This document shows positions 22,902-31,138 of a stretch of DNA of 42,333 nucleotides, piece after piece (the first letter of the stretch is position 1; the number at the start of each line of letters is the position of its first letter). The notes under the pieces were generated by a model. It saw only the letters and a list, made by a program, of their open reading frames with translations. It was not told the DNA's origin and searched no databases. This DNA is from a virus, in the IMG/VR virus record IMGVR_UViG_3300022921_001161, positions 1 through 42,333 of that record, one strand, 5' to 3'. Both the position numbers and the translations under genes were made by a program.

Positions 22902-23605
22902 AAAGCAATTATATCCTGTATTTTTGTTTCGTCAACACGAGTAATAAAATGTGCTCTAGGAGTATCACCAAAATTTTCAGTACCGTGAAAAGCACTGGTG
23001 TTTAGAATGTATACTTTACCTACACGCATATTAAATTTTAATTCTCTGTTTTCACCAAAGGTAAACACCGCTTGTGAATTTGTTCTTAGTGGTATGTGTA
23101 ACTTCTTAGCATTTGAATCTTTATGTGTTTGAATAGTTGCACTAGGTCCGTGTTCTGTAATAATGCACTGCTTAAAACTGTCTTCACCTAACATATCAAT
23201 TAGTGTATTCATATAGCCAAATCTAAAACGAGGTAACACGTTACACTTTTCATAAAACTCTGGATCGAGTGTTTCAGGAAACATATCTACATTTGCTTGA
23301 CTAGGTGGCGGCAGTGGTTCGTATCTTTCTTTAGGCCAAGCAAGAGTATATCCGCTAATTGGTCCGCAATAGTATCCACAGTAACCTAATTCCATATACT
23401 GCTTACTAACTTCAATAGTTAACCGCTCAGGAAAGTTTTGAAAGTCAAAATATTGATAGTTGTGTTCTTGTTGTATAGTATTATAATAAGATTGCAATTC
23501 ATAAACATCTAGTTTGACATTTAATTCAATAGCACCCCACGAGTCGTCATTATACAATAAATCCATTGTAATATCTTTAGGATCGTAATTTTGTATTACT
23601 CTCAT
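22898..23605 (-). CDS. Asp/Asn beta-hydroxylase-like 2OG-Fe(II) oxygenase
   Basis: The product has 235 residues. The C-terminal 120 or so have the beta-helix of the aspartyl/asparaginyl beta-hydroxylase family. QTHKDSNAKKLHIPLRTNSQ holds the HxD iron ligands. MRVGKVYILNTSAFHGTENFGDTPRAHFITRV holds the distal His and the Arg that binds 2-oxoglutarate. The N-terminal 100 residues are not recognised and include a PLPPPSQANVDMFPETLDPEF segment shared in type with the gene at 28019-28798. The enzyme probably hydroxylates a peptide or small molecule. It is coupled by ATGA overlaps to its neighbours. Confidence 0.78.
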   Translation of the reverse strand: MRVIQNYDPKDITMDLLYNDDSWGAIELNVKLDVYELQSYYNTIQQEHNYQYFDFQNFPERLTIEVSKQYMELGYCGYYCGPISGYTLAWPKERYEPLPPPSQANVDMFPETLDPEFYEKCNVLPRFRFGYMNTLIDMLGEDSFKQCIITEHGPSATIQTHKDSNAKKLHIPLRTNSQAVFTFGENRELKFNMRVGKVYILNTSAFHGTENFGDTPRAHFITRVDETKIQDIIAL

Positions 23606-24192
23606 ATCTTACCTTCCATTCCTACTACTTCATTCTCTTTATCAATAGGTATCTTAAAAAATAAGTGTACTCTATCTGTATCACCTTCGTTGTATGTACC
23701 GTGTTTGATATTAGTATTTACTAGAATCATACTTCCGTCTGCTGGCAAAACAAATCTACGCATTGGTTGAAATTGAAAATATGCTTTGCTATTAGTTTCA
23801 ATAGGAATATGTACTTTTAAATAATTATCGCTATCGCTATGAAAGTTAATAAAAGTTCCTGGAGGGTGTACAACTACACTAAACTGATGTGCAAATGGAA
23901 ACGCATCTTGTAATTTACGAGCAATGCCAAACATTAATTTAGTATCTTTATAAGGATGCATTTTGCGTTCTTCAGTAACATTGTACGGAGGACAAGGTAA
24001 TGTTAAATCATCAAGATTACTTTGTAATGCCCAACCATAAGCATTGTCAAGTACGTGTCCGCCAACGCCTTCACTAACATTATCTTTATATCTCCAACAC
24101 AAGTCTTGGTGACTATTTACTAATTGCTTATAGTAGTCTTGCAATTCATTAATGTCAACTGTTGTGTTAAGTGTTTTAACTTCTCTTATCAT
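23602..24192 (-). CDS. Asp/Asn beta-hydroxylase-like 2OG-Fe(II) oxygenase
   Basis: The product has 196 residues. FSVVVHPPGTFINFHSDSDNYLKVHIPIETNSKAYFQF carries the HSD iron site. LPADGSMILVNTNIKHGTYNEGDTDRVHLFFKI carries the distal His and the Arg, with the HGTxNxGxxDRVHL pattern typical for this family. The N-terminal DLCWRYKDNVSEGVGGHVLDNAYGWALQS looks like a substrate-facing segment. Only about 30% of its positions appear to match the neighbouring paralogue by eye, so these are old rather than recent duplicates. It overlaps the SDR gene by 17 nt at its start. Confidence 0.8.
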   Translation of the reverse strand: MIREVKTLNTTVDINELQDYYKQLVNSHQDLCWRYKDNVSEGVGGHVLDNAYGWALQSNLDDLTLPCPPYNVTEERKMHPYKDTKLMFGIARKLQDAFPFAHQFSVVVHPPGTFINFHSDSDNYLKVHIPIETNSKAYFQFQPMRRFVLPADGSMILVNTNIKHGTYNEGDTDRVHLFFKIPIDKENEVVGMEGKI

Positions 24193-24790
24193 TGTAGTGA
24201 TCTATAATCCTTTGTACTTTATTGCGTTTATATTCTTTATGATAACTTTCTGTAAAGAATCTCATATCAATATTTGACATAATAGGATTCTCAAACCAAA
24301 AGTCTAGTACCTTATTTAAATCTGTTTTTTCTAATCCTATAATATTATACTTAGGATCACGTGTTTCTGTAATATTCAAATGTAATAATTTAGTTGTTTG
24401 ATTATCCATTTGTTCTAGTTGGATCCATTTACAACGTTGCTTTAATTTATTCTTAACTTCAACATAGTTAGGATGATTATCATATCCTTGAGGAACTTCT
24501 AAGAATTCACCTGCAATACTTCCAATAGTTAATAAGTAGGGAACATAACCGTAAACGTCATTTAAGAAGCGAATTTGATAATCGTTAACACAAGCACTAT
24601 TGACAAATATATCTGCTGTTCTTGCTATCTCAACACACTTGTCGTAGTCTTTATCAAAATCATATCCTGTTTCTCTACTCAATTGTATTACTTCATTACC
24701 TTCACTAAAGTAATCATGTAACCAACTGTTCATAGTATGTACACCAGGTTTAATTCCGCTATCTCTACCTCCAGTAATTACAACTTTCAT
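24176..24790 (-). CDS. Short-chain dehydrogenase/reductase (SDR)
   Basis: The product has 204 residues from the ATG that overlaps the upstream stop as ATGA. VVITGGRDSGI (3-13) is the glycine-rich dinucleotide loop. ADIFVNSACVND (59-70) stands where SDRs have NNAG. TIGSIAG (88-94, S91) and YVEVK (109-113) supply the catalytic Ser, Tyr and Lys, so an active NAD(P)-dependent oxidoreductase is likely. The enzyme is short for an SDR, with a variant C-terminus (residues 120-204). In context it could oxidise a hydroxyl made by the adjacent oxygenases, which is inference. Confidence 0.8.
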   Translation of the reverse strand: MKVVITGGRDSGIKPGVHTMNSWLHDYFSEGNEVIQLSRETGYDFDKDYDKCVEIARTADIFVNSACVNDYQIRFLNDVYGYVPYLLTIGSIAGEFLEVPQGYDNHPNYVEVKNKLKQRCKWIQLEQMDNQTTKLLHLNITETRDPKYNIIGLEKTDLNKVLDFWFENPIMSNIDMRFFTESYHKEYKRNKVQRIIDHYNDKRS

Positions 24791-25863
24791 AAGTTTAACT
24801 TCCTTACATCTTCTGTCCATACTTTACCATATAAATGTATTCTATCAGTAGACCCTTTGTTCTCTACACTGTGTGGAACTGTTGTATTAACAAGATATGC
24901 CCAGCCGGGTTCCATATGATATTCTTCACCGTCAATTATCCAATTACTATTATTATTTGTGTGTATAGGAATATGTACTCTAATCTTGTCTGGTGCGTCT
25001 TGATGTGTAATTAGTTTAGTACCCGGAGTGTGAATAGTTACTAACCATTTTTTACTACGTACAGGTAAACCTTGTACAATGTCTAAAGCATAACCGTCAA
25101 AGCACATACGAGGATTTAGATTGTCATCATCATTATCTTTATATTCGTCTTTAGCACACCCTTGTTCAAATGGCTTAGGGCCTGGCTCATCACTATTCCA
25201 ACAAAGTGTATAATATGCTGTATCATCCATTAAGCGATGTCCTGTTTTGCCTTCTGGGTCTGTAATAGGAAATTTCCATATATGATGATTTTCTCCTACA
25301 ATAAATTTCCAATCACTGTATCTTTCTTCTAAACTATAATACCAATTTTGTATTTTATTAATATCAACTGGGAACCATTTTTTAATTTTCCAACCTAACT
25401 TTACTTCGTCATGTTTTTCAATATAACGTTTATACCCTGTTGCTTCCTGTAATAGTTTTAATACGTGTTGATTAACTAGAGGATTATTTTCTTTTACATT
25501 GTTTCTATGTTCATTAATAAACTGTGCAATAGCGGGTGAGCGGGACTGTCCTTCACTACAATTAATATGTACTGTTGTGTCATTTGGAATACTGTTAATA
25601 AAACTTAACAGTTCTGTGGCTTGCTGTTCTGTCATAGCATTACACCAAACACGTCTGCCATCTTCTATGTCTTTCCAACAATCTACTTCTACATCATCAA
25701 AAAACAAACTAATAACATTATGATACGCACCTTCAAATAAACGAAAACTTTCTGGTCCGTGACTTGTTGACACACTTATAAAATAGTCAGGTGTATTTGC
25801 TATGTCAATATTTTTAACATAGTCTAGTATACCTTGTTTAGAATATGTAACTGTTTTAATCAT
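24787..25863 (-). CDS. Fusion: dual-specificity-phosphatase-like domain + Asp/Asn beta-hydroxylase-like domain
   Basis: The product has 358 residues with two domains. In the first (about 1-145), VHINCSEGQSRSPAIAQFIN holds the CX5R signature of Tyr/dual-specificity phosphatases (C102, R108, then S109). FFDDVEVDCW earlier may hold the acid. In the second (about 165-350), LVTIHTPGTKLITHQDAPDKIRVHIPIHTN gives the HxD iron site (H287, D289). PGWAYLVNTTVPHSVENKGSTDRIHL gives H331 and R341. I know of no described protein with this pairing. The two halves are in one frame without a stop, and neighbours overlap by 4 and 8 nt, so it is a real fusion. Confidence 0.8.
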   Translation of the reverse strand: MIKTVTYSKQGILDYVKNIDIANTPDYFISVSTSHGPESFRLFEGAYHNVISLFFDDVEVDCWKDIEDGRRVWCNAMTEQQATELLSFINSIPNDTTVHINCSEGQSRSPAIAQFINEHRNNVKENNPLVNQHVLKLLQEATGYKRYIEKHDEVKLGWKIKKWFPVDINKIQNWYYSLEERYSDWKFIVGENHHIWKFPITDPEGKTGHRLMDDTAYYTLCWNSDEPGPKPFEQGCAKDEYKDNDDDNLNPRMCFDGYALDIVQGLPVRSKKWLVTIHTPGTKLITHQDAPDKIRVHIPIHTNNNSNWIIDGEEYHMEPGWAYLVNTTVPHSVENKGSTDRIHLYGKVWTEDVRKLNL

Positions 25864-27325
25864 AATGCAAGTGTGTTAGTTTTACACCACTCCTTAATCT
25901 TGTGTTCATATCAACTGCTACGTAATCATGTCCATATAAAACTAAATCATCTGGTACACGCTTTTCAAACTCTAACCACTTTTGTTCTATTACTTCTGGC
26001 TCAACATTCCAGTGTAACATTTCACTACTCCAAATGTTAGTAGTCCATAATACCTTTGTACCGTGTGTTTTGTTAATTTCATCAAACAGTTTATCGCTTT
26101 CGTTTACAATATCAATAACATGAAATTCATGTTTTAATTTTTTGTATCTTTCCCAGAGTCTTTGAAATGCTAAACTACCACCAAAGTCTTTTAATTCTTG
26201 TTCCCAAAACTGTTTATAGTTTCCTCTATATGTAGAACTAAAGTTATAATCTAAGTCGTGTTCTAATAACCATTTATCTAAATCATAACCGTCCCAAGTT
26301 TCTAATAAATGCTTTTTATAGTTTAAACTTGATTTGCACCAATCAAAATAATGTACTGTTGTACTATTGTGAAACCCGTTAGCATTTAATATAGCAAGAG
26401 GTTTAAAACCTGCCGCGGCAGTAAACAAATGATCTATAACTTTTCCATTTGTTCTTACTCCTTCAGCAGATAGTGTTTCTGTGTTAAACGCATACACTCT
26501 GTCTTTTTCAATGTACTCTTGGTACTGTAGTTTTCTAAGCCAGGCTTTTTGCGATTGGTTAGAAAGTTTATCAATTTTGTTAATGTCTTTATCATACCAT
26601 ACTTCCTCTAACTCTTTTGTATCGCTATAAGGATATAGAAATACTTTACAGTCACGCATATCATTATCTAAGTTATCAATACGTATTCCGTTACGACAAG
26701 CAATATCAATCCAGTTACTTCCATCAGAAGTTATTTGATATTCTGTTTCACCTTGCGTACCTTGTATCCAATCAGGCGTATAATCACTGTGTACAGTTTC
26801 ATTGCTTAATTGATAATTTTGTAGTACAGGTTTTCTATCTTTGAATATTCCCATTTCATCAAAGGCTGGTTTACCTAACTGTTTCCAAGTTTCTAAATTA
26901 ACAAATAGATATTGTCTGTGTAAACCTGGATAAGCACCTTTAGTTAGATAGTGCTGTTTTGTTTTGTCCATAATATGCCCTACAACAAAAAAGTTTGGAT
27001 TGTTGTCTGCATAATGTAGGCTCTGTGTAATTAAACTAGGACCTCTATATAACAATAAACCTTGACAAGCAACCATACAATACTTTTTGTTTTTTGCTAG
27101 AGCATTTTCTAATATAGTTTCTACACGTTTTTCAAACCCAACAAAAGTACACATACCCATTTTAATCATACGATTAACATAAAAGTAAGTCATATCAAAA
27201 CTGCGTTTAGCAACAGTACGACTATCAATATCGCGTGAGATATCTAATATGCCAATAGCAACATCATTGGGTACTTTAATTTGTTCCCAATATCTATCTA
27301 CGGTAATACTATTCCAATCTTTCAC
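25856..27325 (-). CDS. Large two-part protein of unknown function
   Basis: The product has 489 residues, the largest unknown in the cluster. The N-terminal half (1-180) has DVAIGILDISRDIDSRTVAKRSFDMTYF and CMVACQGLLLYRGPSLI, then a LHRQYLFVNLETWKQLGKP segment. The pattern recalls nucleotide-sugar-type alpha/beta domains of glycosyltransferase-like proteins, but no DxD motif is clear. The C-terminal half (about 265-489) has FKPLAILNANGFHNSTTVHYFDWCKSSL, HLLETWDGYDLDKWL and VLWTTNIWSSEMLHW, an unrecognised and well-formed domain. The start is GTG 27325 with AGAGG five bases upstream. It sits between oxygenases in a single operon. Confidence 0.75.
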   Translation of the reverse strand: MKDWNSITVDRYWEQIKVPNDVAIGILDISRDIDSRTVAKRSFDMTYFYVNRMIKMGMCTFVGFEKRVETILENALAKNKKYCMVACQGLLLYRGPSLITQSLHYADNNPNFFVVGHIMDKTKQHYLTKGAYPGLHRQYLFVNLETWKQLGKPAFDEMGIFKDRKPVLQNYQLSNETVHSDYTPDWIQGTQGETEYQITSDGSNWIDIACRNGIRIDNLDNDMRDCKVFLYPYSDTKELEEVWYDKDINKIDKLSNQSQKAWLRKLQYQEYIEKDRVYAFNTETLSAEGVRTNGKVIDHLFTAAAGFKPLAILNANGFHNSTTVHYFDWCKSSLNYKKHLLETWDGYDLDKWLLEHDLDYNFSSTYRGNYKQFWEQELKDFGGSLAFQRLWERYKKLKHEFHVIDIVNESDKLFDEINKTHGTKVLWTTNIWSSEMLHWNVEPEVIEQKWLEFEKRVPDDLVLYGHDYVAVDMNTRLRSGVKLTHLHYD

Positions 27326-27326
27326 G

Positions 27327-28022
27327 TTAACCTCTATTAGTATAATAACTTTGTCTTAGCACATAGAAAAAGTCGCGAATACGTTTACCTAGTTCATAAT
27401 GAATAATCATATGAATACGAGGCTCATCACTGCGATTCCATACACTGTGTACATTTGAAATATCCATTAAGAACGCACTGCCTTTATCTTCAAACGGTAC
27501 ACGCCCTTGATTTTTCATTACAAACTCGCAACCTTCTGGATTGTTTAAACTGATGTTACAAACACTTAAACGTTTTTCCTCATCGGCTCTATCTTGATGC
27601 GGAAGTATATATCCACCCGGCTCTAGTAACATAAAACGCACACGATTTAAAAACTCTGCAGGCCACACATCTGTTAAAAACTTTTTAGTTACAGGGCATT
27701 GTTCTGCTACCCAAGTCCAGTCCAACTGTTTGATAGTTTCAGCACGATCGCCATAACTGTTTAGTGTTTGTGTATCTTCACTAAGTCCGTGTAGTGTAAG
27801 ACTCTTCCAACCTTCTCCATAGTCAGTTCTGTGATCTTTAAAATATTCAAGTAACGCTTCTGCCTCAATGTGCATCTCTTTCCAAGGTTGATTGTCTAAT
27901 GCACTTAATTTAAAAAAAGGCCAGCCACTTTCCATTACAATCCATTTAGGATCGAACTGCTCTGGATACTTAAATTCGTATTCCTTGTTGTTTTCTTGCC
28001 AGTACTGTTCTAGTTCTTTCAA
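27327..28022 (-). CDS. Asp/Asn beta-hydroxylase-like 2OG-Fe(II) oxygenase
   Basis: The product has 231 residues, starting at TTG 28022 with GGAG eight bases upstream. VRFMLLEPGGYILPHQDRADEEKRLSVCNISLNNPEGCEFVM is the classical beta-hydroxylase core with HQD. FEDKGSAFLMDISNVHSVWNRSDEPRIHMIIHYELG gives the distal His and the Arg. Among the six in this region it is the closest to the canonical PF05118-like form. The N-terminal 100 residues contain SLTLHGLSEDTQTLNSYGD, which in this family precedes the core. It overlaps the previous gene as TTGA. Confidence 0.83.
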   Translation of the reverse strand: MKELEQYWQENNKEYEFKYPEQFDPKWIVMESGWPFFKLSALDNQPWKEMHIEAEALLEYFKDHRTDYGEGWKSLTLHGLSEDTQTLNSYGDRAETIKQLDWTWVAEQCPVTKKFLTDVWPAEFLNRVRFMLLEPGGYILPHQDRADEEKRLSVCNISLNNPEGCEFVMKNQGRVPFEDKGSAFLMDISNVHSVWNRSDEPRIHMIIHYELGKRIRDFFYVLRQSYYTNRG

Positions 28023-28798
28023 AGCACTATCTCCATATTACACATTCTAACAATAGCATCTGTATGTGGCTTGCTTTGTAAATGACTGCGATCAATACCG
28101 CTACGATTAAATGTACCGTGTGGCACTGCGGCGTTAATAATATATGCTTTACCTAACTGTAAGTTATATTCTCTTTCCAAGTTTTCTCCGTATGCAAATA
28201 TAGCACCTTCGCCGGTAGTCACAGGAATATGTAATCTCTGTACATTAGGACCATCTATATGCTTTCCTAATACTGCATTTGGTTGATGTTTCCTAATACT
28301 AACATCACGCAAAATATCTTCTCCAAAGTATTCTACTAGTTCTTTAAAATACCCAAACTTAAATTTTTCTTGCACACGTTTAGGTGCATTAGTAGAAAGT
28401 TCAGGATATAAATCTTCTCTGCCTGCCCATTTAGGCGGACATGGAATTTCTTTTTCAACAGGCCAACTAACTTCCATTACAAGTATTTCTTCTGGGTGTT
28501 TAAACTGTTCTTTAATGTAACGCACAATATGATACCCTTCATCGTGTACACCTCTACCTTCAGTTCCTACTTCACCAGCAAATGCTGTTTCAATATTTTT
28601 TAAATGATACTTGTCTTTAAGATATTGCTCTTTACGCCAACTAAAATATAAGTTGTCATATGTACTGTCTACTTTTCTGTACCACTCCTGTAGTTTATCT
28701 ACGTCTAGTTTCCACGGAAGTTCAATAATGTCATATTCTAGTCCATCTACGAATTGTGGTGTAATTAGTGTTGGGTTGTAATTTGATATGTACTTCAT
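28019..28798 (-). CDS. Asp/Asn beta-hydroxylase-like 2OG-Fe(II) oxygenase
   Basis: The product has 259 residues. ISNYNPTLITPQFVDGLEYDIIELPWKLDVDKLQEWYRKV at the N-terminus resembles the same part of the gene at 22898-23605, so these two share a longer architecture. The core is HQPNAVLGKHIDGPNVQRLHIPVTTGEGAIFAYGEN (HID iron site), then LQLGKAYIINAAVPHGTFNRSGIDRSHL (distal His and Arg). A late-type promoter overlaps the stop of the gene upstream and would start the operon that runs left to the halogenase. Confidence 0.82.
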   Translation of the reverse strand: MKYISNYNPTLITPQFVDGLEYDIIELPWKLDVDKLQEWYRKVDSTYDNLYFSWRKEQYLKDKYHLKNIETAFAGEVGTEGRGVHDEGYHIVRYIKEQFKHPEEILVMEVSWPVEKEIPCPPKWAGREDLYPELSTNAPKRVQEKFKFGYFKELVEYFGEDILRDVSIRKHQPNAVLGKHIDGPNVQRLHIPVTTGEGAIFAYGENLEREYNLQLGKAYIINAAVPHGTFNRSGIDRSHLQSKPHTDAIVRMCNMEIVL

Positions 28799-28808
28799 GT
28801 TGTACCTA

Positions 28809-28816
28809 TATTTATC
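28809..28816 (-). promoter_or_regulatory. T4-late-type promoter (GATAAATA)
   Basis: On the minus strand GATAAATA ends 10 nt before the start codon at 28798. By T4 geometry, transcription would begin near 28803, giving a leader of about five bases. The upstream stop codon lies inside the motif. AT-rich context makes a chance match possible. Confidence 0.5.
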
Positions 28817-30110
28817 AGCGGTGATTTTGACAATACTTATACCACGATTCTAGTTCAGGGAATGTTTCTACTAAATCTAAGTTACGTCTTATCTTTGTAC
28901 GCTCTACCCATTTAACAACTTCAATCTTATCTGAGTTTGAATGTTTTCCAAAACTCTTTTTAATTGTTTTCATAAAGTCAGCATAGTAATTCCATTCAGG
29001 TGCTTGTTTATTAATCCATTTAACAATGTCATTAATGTAAGGTTTAAATTCTTTTGTTAGCATCCACGGTGCTAGTTGCACTGGATATGAAACATTGCTT
29101 CTAATTAAATCAACATCGCATCCTGTTTCTTCTTTTAATTGTTTTAACCATTGTAAAAAATCTAAACAACTTGTAATACTTAAAGCACTGTGAGTTGTAC
29201 TAAACCTTAATCTAAAATCTTTACCTTTTGCAAACTCCATAATACGTTTTACATTACTGGCAAATCTATTCCAGTTTAAGCCAGTACGAATAAATTCTGC
29301 TTTTTCTCCGTAACTTTCCATACTAATATCCATTTGAACACTGGCATATTTTTCTAACTCAGTAGCCTTTTCAAACCACTTGTTTAGGTATGCTTCTGGA
29401 GTGTTGCCGTTGCTAATTAAAATAATAACAGGTTTAATATTAAACTTGTTTGATTTCTTTCTAAATAATTCAATTAGTCTATCAAGATAATCATACAATT
29501 CATTTTGTATTAAAGGCTCTCCACCTAAAATATAATATTGTAACACGTTGTCAACAGCATCATCTAACCATTCATAAAATGTATCTGCAAAGCCATCTGG
29601 TGCTGTATGTTTTTGTCTTGGTGCTACTTCAAACTTACGATTCTCAACTTCCCACTGACTGCTAAAAACATCGTTACAATATTGACATTTTAAATCACAA
29701 GTGTTATTAAAATATACTTCAAGTTGACTAGGTAACGGTTCTAATATATCTGCAGGATTTTCAAAACGCTCACGATGAAACTCAAAATACTTTCCGGGTA
29801 ATCTTGGACTTCTTACTCCGCGTTTTTCGTTGCGCCAACAAGCACTACAATCTTTATGTCTTATGTTGTCTAGTTTTTCTTGTCTACGCTCTAGTTCGTA
29901 TGGATGTTTCATAAACACATCTTTACCATACTTGTCTAGTTCTTCTTGTGTGATAAAACGTTGTGGTACGTTGTGGCAATTCTTTACAATACCTTCGCTG
30001 AGGTGCACATAACAATGAATCCATTTCATTGCACACATAGCATTATCGTCCATTACCTTGTCGCCAAGGTTGGCTTTTTTTATTGCTTCTGATAATGTTT
30101 CTTGTTTCAT
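28815..30110 (-). CDS. Radical SAM protein with N-terminal twitch-type domain
   Basis: The product has 431 residues. The radical SAM core has CDLKCQYC (C138, C142, C145) and LGGEPL (195-200). Ahead of it, residues 20-95 carry C26, C33, C45, C88 and C91 (DCSACWRNEKRGVRS), the arrangement of an auxiliary-cluster twitch domain placed at the N-terminus, as in the N-terminal twitch radical SAM family of marine phages and bacteria. The C-terminal 200 residues complete the barrel. Such enzymes usually modify peptides or carbohydrates. It has no Shine-Dalgarno sequence and faces the next radical SAM gene divergently across 32 bp. Confidence 0.85.
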   Translation of the reverse strand: MKQETLSEAIKKANLGDKVMDDNAMCAMKWIHCYVHLSEGIVKNCHNVPQRFITQEELDKYGKDVFMKHPYELERRQEKLDNIRHKDCSACWRNEKRGVRSPRLPGKYFEFHRERFENPADILEPLPSQLEVYFNNTCDLKCQYCNDVFSSQWEVENRKFEVAPRQKHTAPDGFADTFYEWLDDAVDNVLQYYILGGEPLIQNELYDYLDRLIELFRKKSNKFNIKPVIILISNGNTPEAYLNKWFEKATELEKYASVQMDISMESYGEKAEFIRTGLNWNRFASNVKRIMEFAKGKDFRLRFSTTHSALSITSCLDFLQWLKQLKEETGCDVDLIRSNVSYPVQLAPWMLTKEFKPYINDIVKWINKQAPEWNYYADFMKTIKKSFGKHSNSDKIEVVKWVERTKIRRNLDLVETFPELESWYKYCQNHR

Positions 30111-30129
30111 AATTAAGTACGCAGTTATC

Positions 30130-30137
30130 TATAAATA
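30130..30137 (+). promoter_or_regulatory. T4-late-type promoter (TATAAATA)
   Basis: A perfect TATAAATA lies in the 32-bp divergent gap. With T4 late geometry (-13 to -6), transcription would begin at 30143, exactly the A of the ATG, so the message would be leaderless. There is no ribosome site between the motif and the ATG, which agrees with this. Confidence 0.65.
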
Positions 30138-30142
30138 TACTT

Positions 30143-31138
30143 ATGCCTTACTTGCACCCAGACGATGTAGATACGATTGTAATAGATTTCACAAGTCATT
30201 GTAATTCAATGTGCGGAAATTGCAGTAGAAATTTGGGAGGTGTTACAGTAAATCCACGTATGCCTTTAGAGCATATGACTTTAGATACTTGGCGCAATAT
30301 CTTCACTCCAGACCTGAAAATTAAAGAAGTTATCTTTAACGGTAGTTACGGTGATCCAATTTTTAATCCAAATTTAATTCCGGCACTAGAACACCTAGCA
30401 GGTTATAAAAATCCGCCCGTAGTTGTTATACACACAAACGGAGGATTAGGAACACAATGGGCAGAATTAGCAAATGTACTACAACCGTTTCCGTTTGGCA
30501 GTCATGTTACATTTAGTATAGACGGACTCGAAGATACAAACCATTTATATCGCAGAGGCGTAATATGGGATAAAGTAATGTCTAATGCTAGTACATTTAT
30601 TAAAGCAGGTGGTATGGCACGTTGGCGTATGCTAGTGTTTGAACACAATGCACATCAAATTGAACAGTGTGAACAATTAAGTATTGACATGGGGTTTAAA
30701 CGCTTTGAAATTAATGGCGGACATACTTTTAGTGCTATTAATAGTTTGACTAATAAAGCAATAGAAAGTTTTAAAGCAAACAAAAAAGAATCTGCACGTA
30801 AAATAAAATACGATTCAAAACACCTTGACAATGTAGAACGTATTAAAAATATTACAGACTTTTCTAAAACAACTATTAAATGCAAATGGCAAACAAAACG
30901 TAAAATACAAATTAGTCACATGGGCGAAGTATTTCCTTGCTGTTATTTTTTAAGTGATAGATATCCTCGTAACCCAGACAGTCCTTATGCTGTAGATGTA
31001 GCAAGTATTGATTGGTTAAGTGTAAACGATTATAGTTTAGAAGAAATACTAAACAGTGAATGGTTTAATAAGTATTTGCCTGAAAGTTGGAATAACGAAA
31101 ATAGATATGATATCTGTTCTAAAACTTGCGGTGTTTAG
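30143..31138 (+). CDS. Radical SAM protein with C-terminal SPASM/twitch-type cysteines (GDP variant)
   Basis: The product has 331 residues. CNSMCGNC (C20, C24, C27) binds the SAM cluster. The usual GGEP is replaced by GSYGDP (67-72). C247 (KCKW), C266/C267 (FPCCYF), C325 and C329 (ICSKTCGV) are spaced like a SPASM/twitch domain that binds one or more auxiliary clusters. It is closely related in layout to the gene at 40670-41656, which shares NAHQ, WxMLxF and FGDP features. SPASM enzymes typically modify ribosomal peptides or proteins. The 3' end overlaps the convergent gene by 20 nt. Confidence 0.87.
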   Translation: MPYLHPDDVDTIVIDFTSHCNSMCGNCSRNLGGVTVNPRMPLEHMTLDTWRNIFTPDLKIKEVIFNGSYGDPIFNPNLIPALEHLAGYKNPPVVVIHTNGGLGTQWAELANVLQPFPFGSHVTFSIDGLEDTNHLYRRGVIWDKVMSNASTFIKAGGMARWRMLVFEHNAHQIEQCEQLSIDMGFKRFEINGGHTFSAINSLTNKAIESFKANKKESARKIKYDSKHLDNVERIKNITDFSKTTIKCKWQTKRKIQISHMGEVFPCCYFLSDRYPRNPDSPYAVDVASIDWLSVNDYSLEEILNSEWFNKYLPESWNNENRYDICSKTCGV

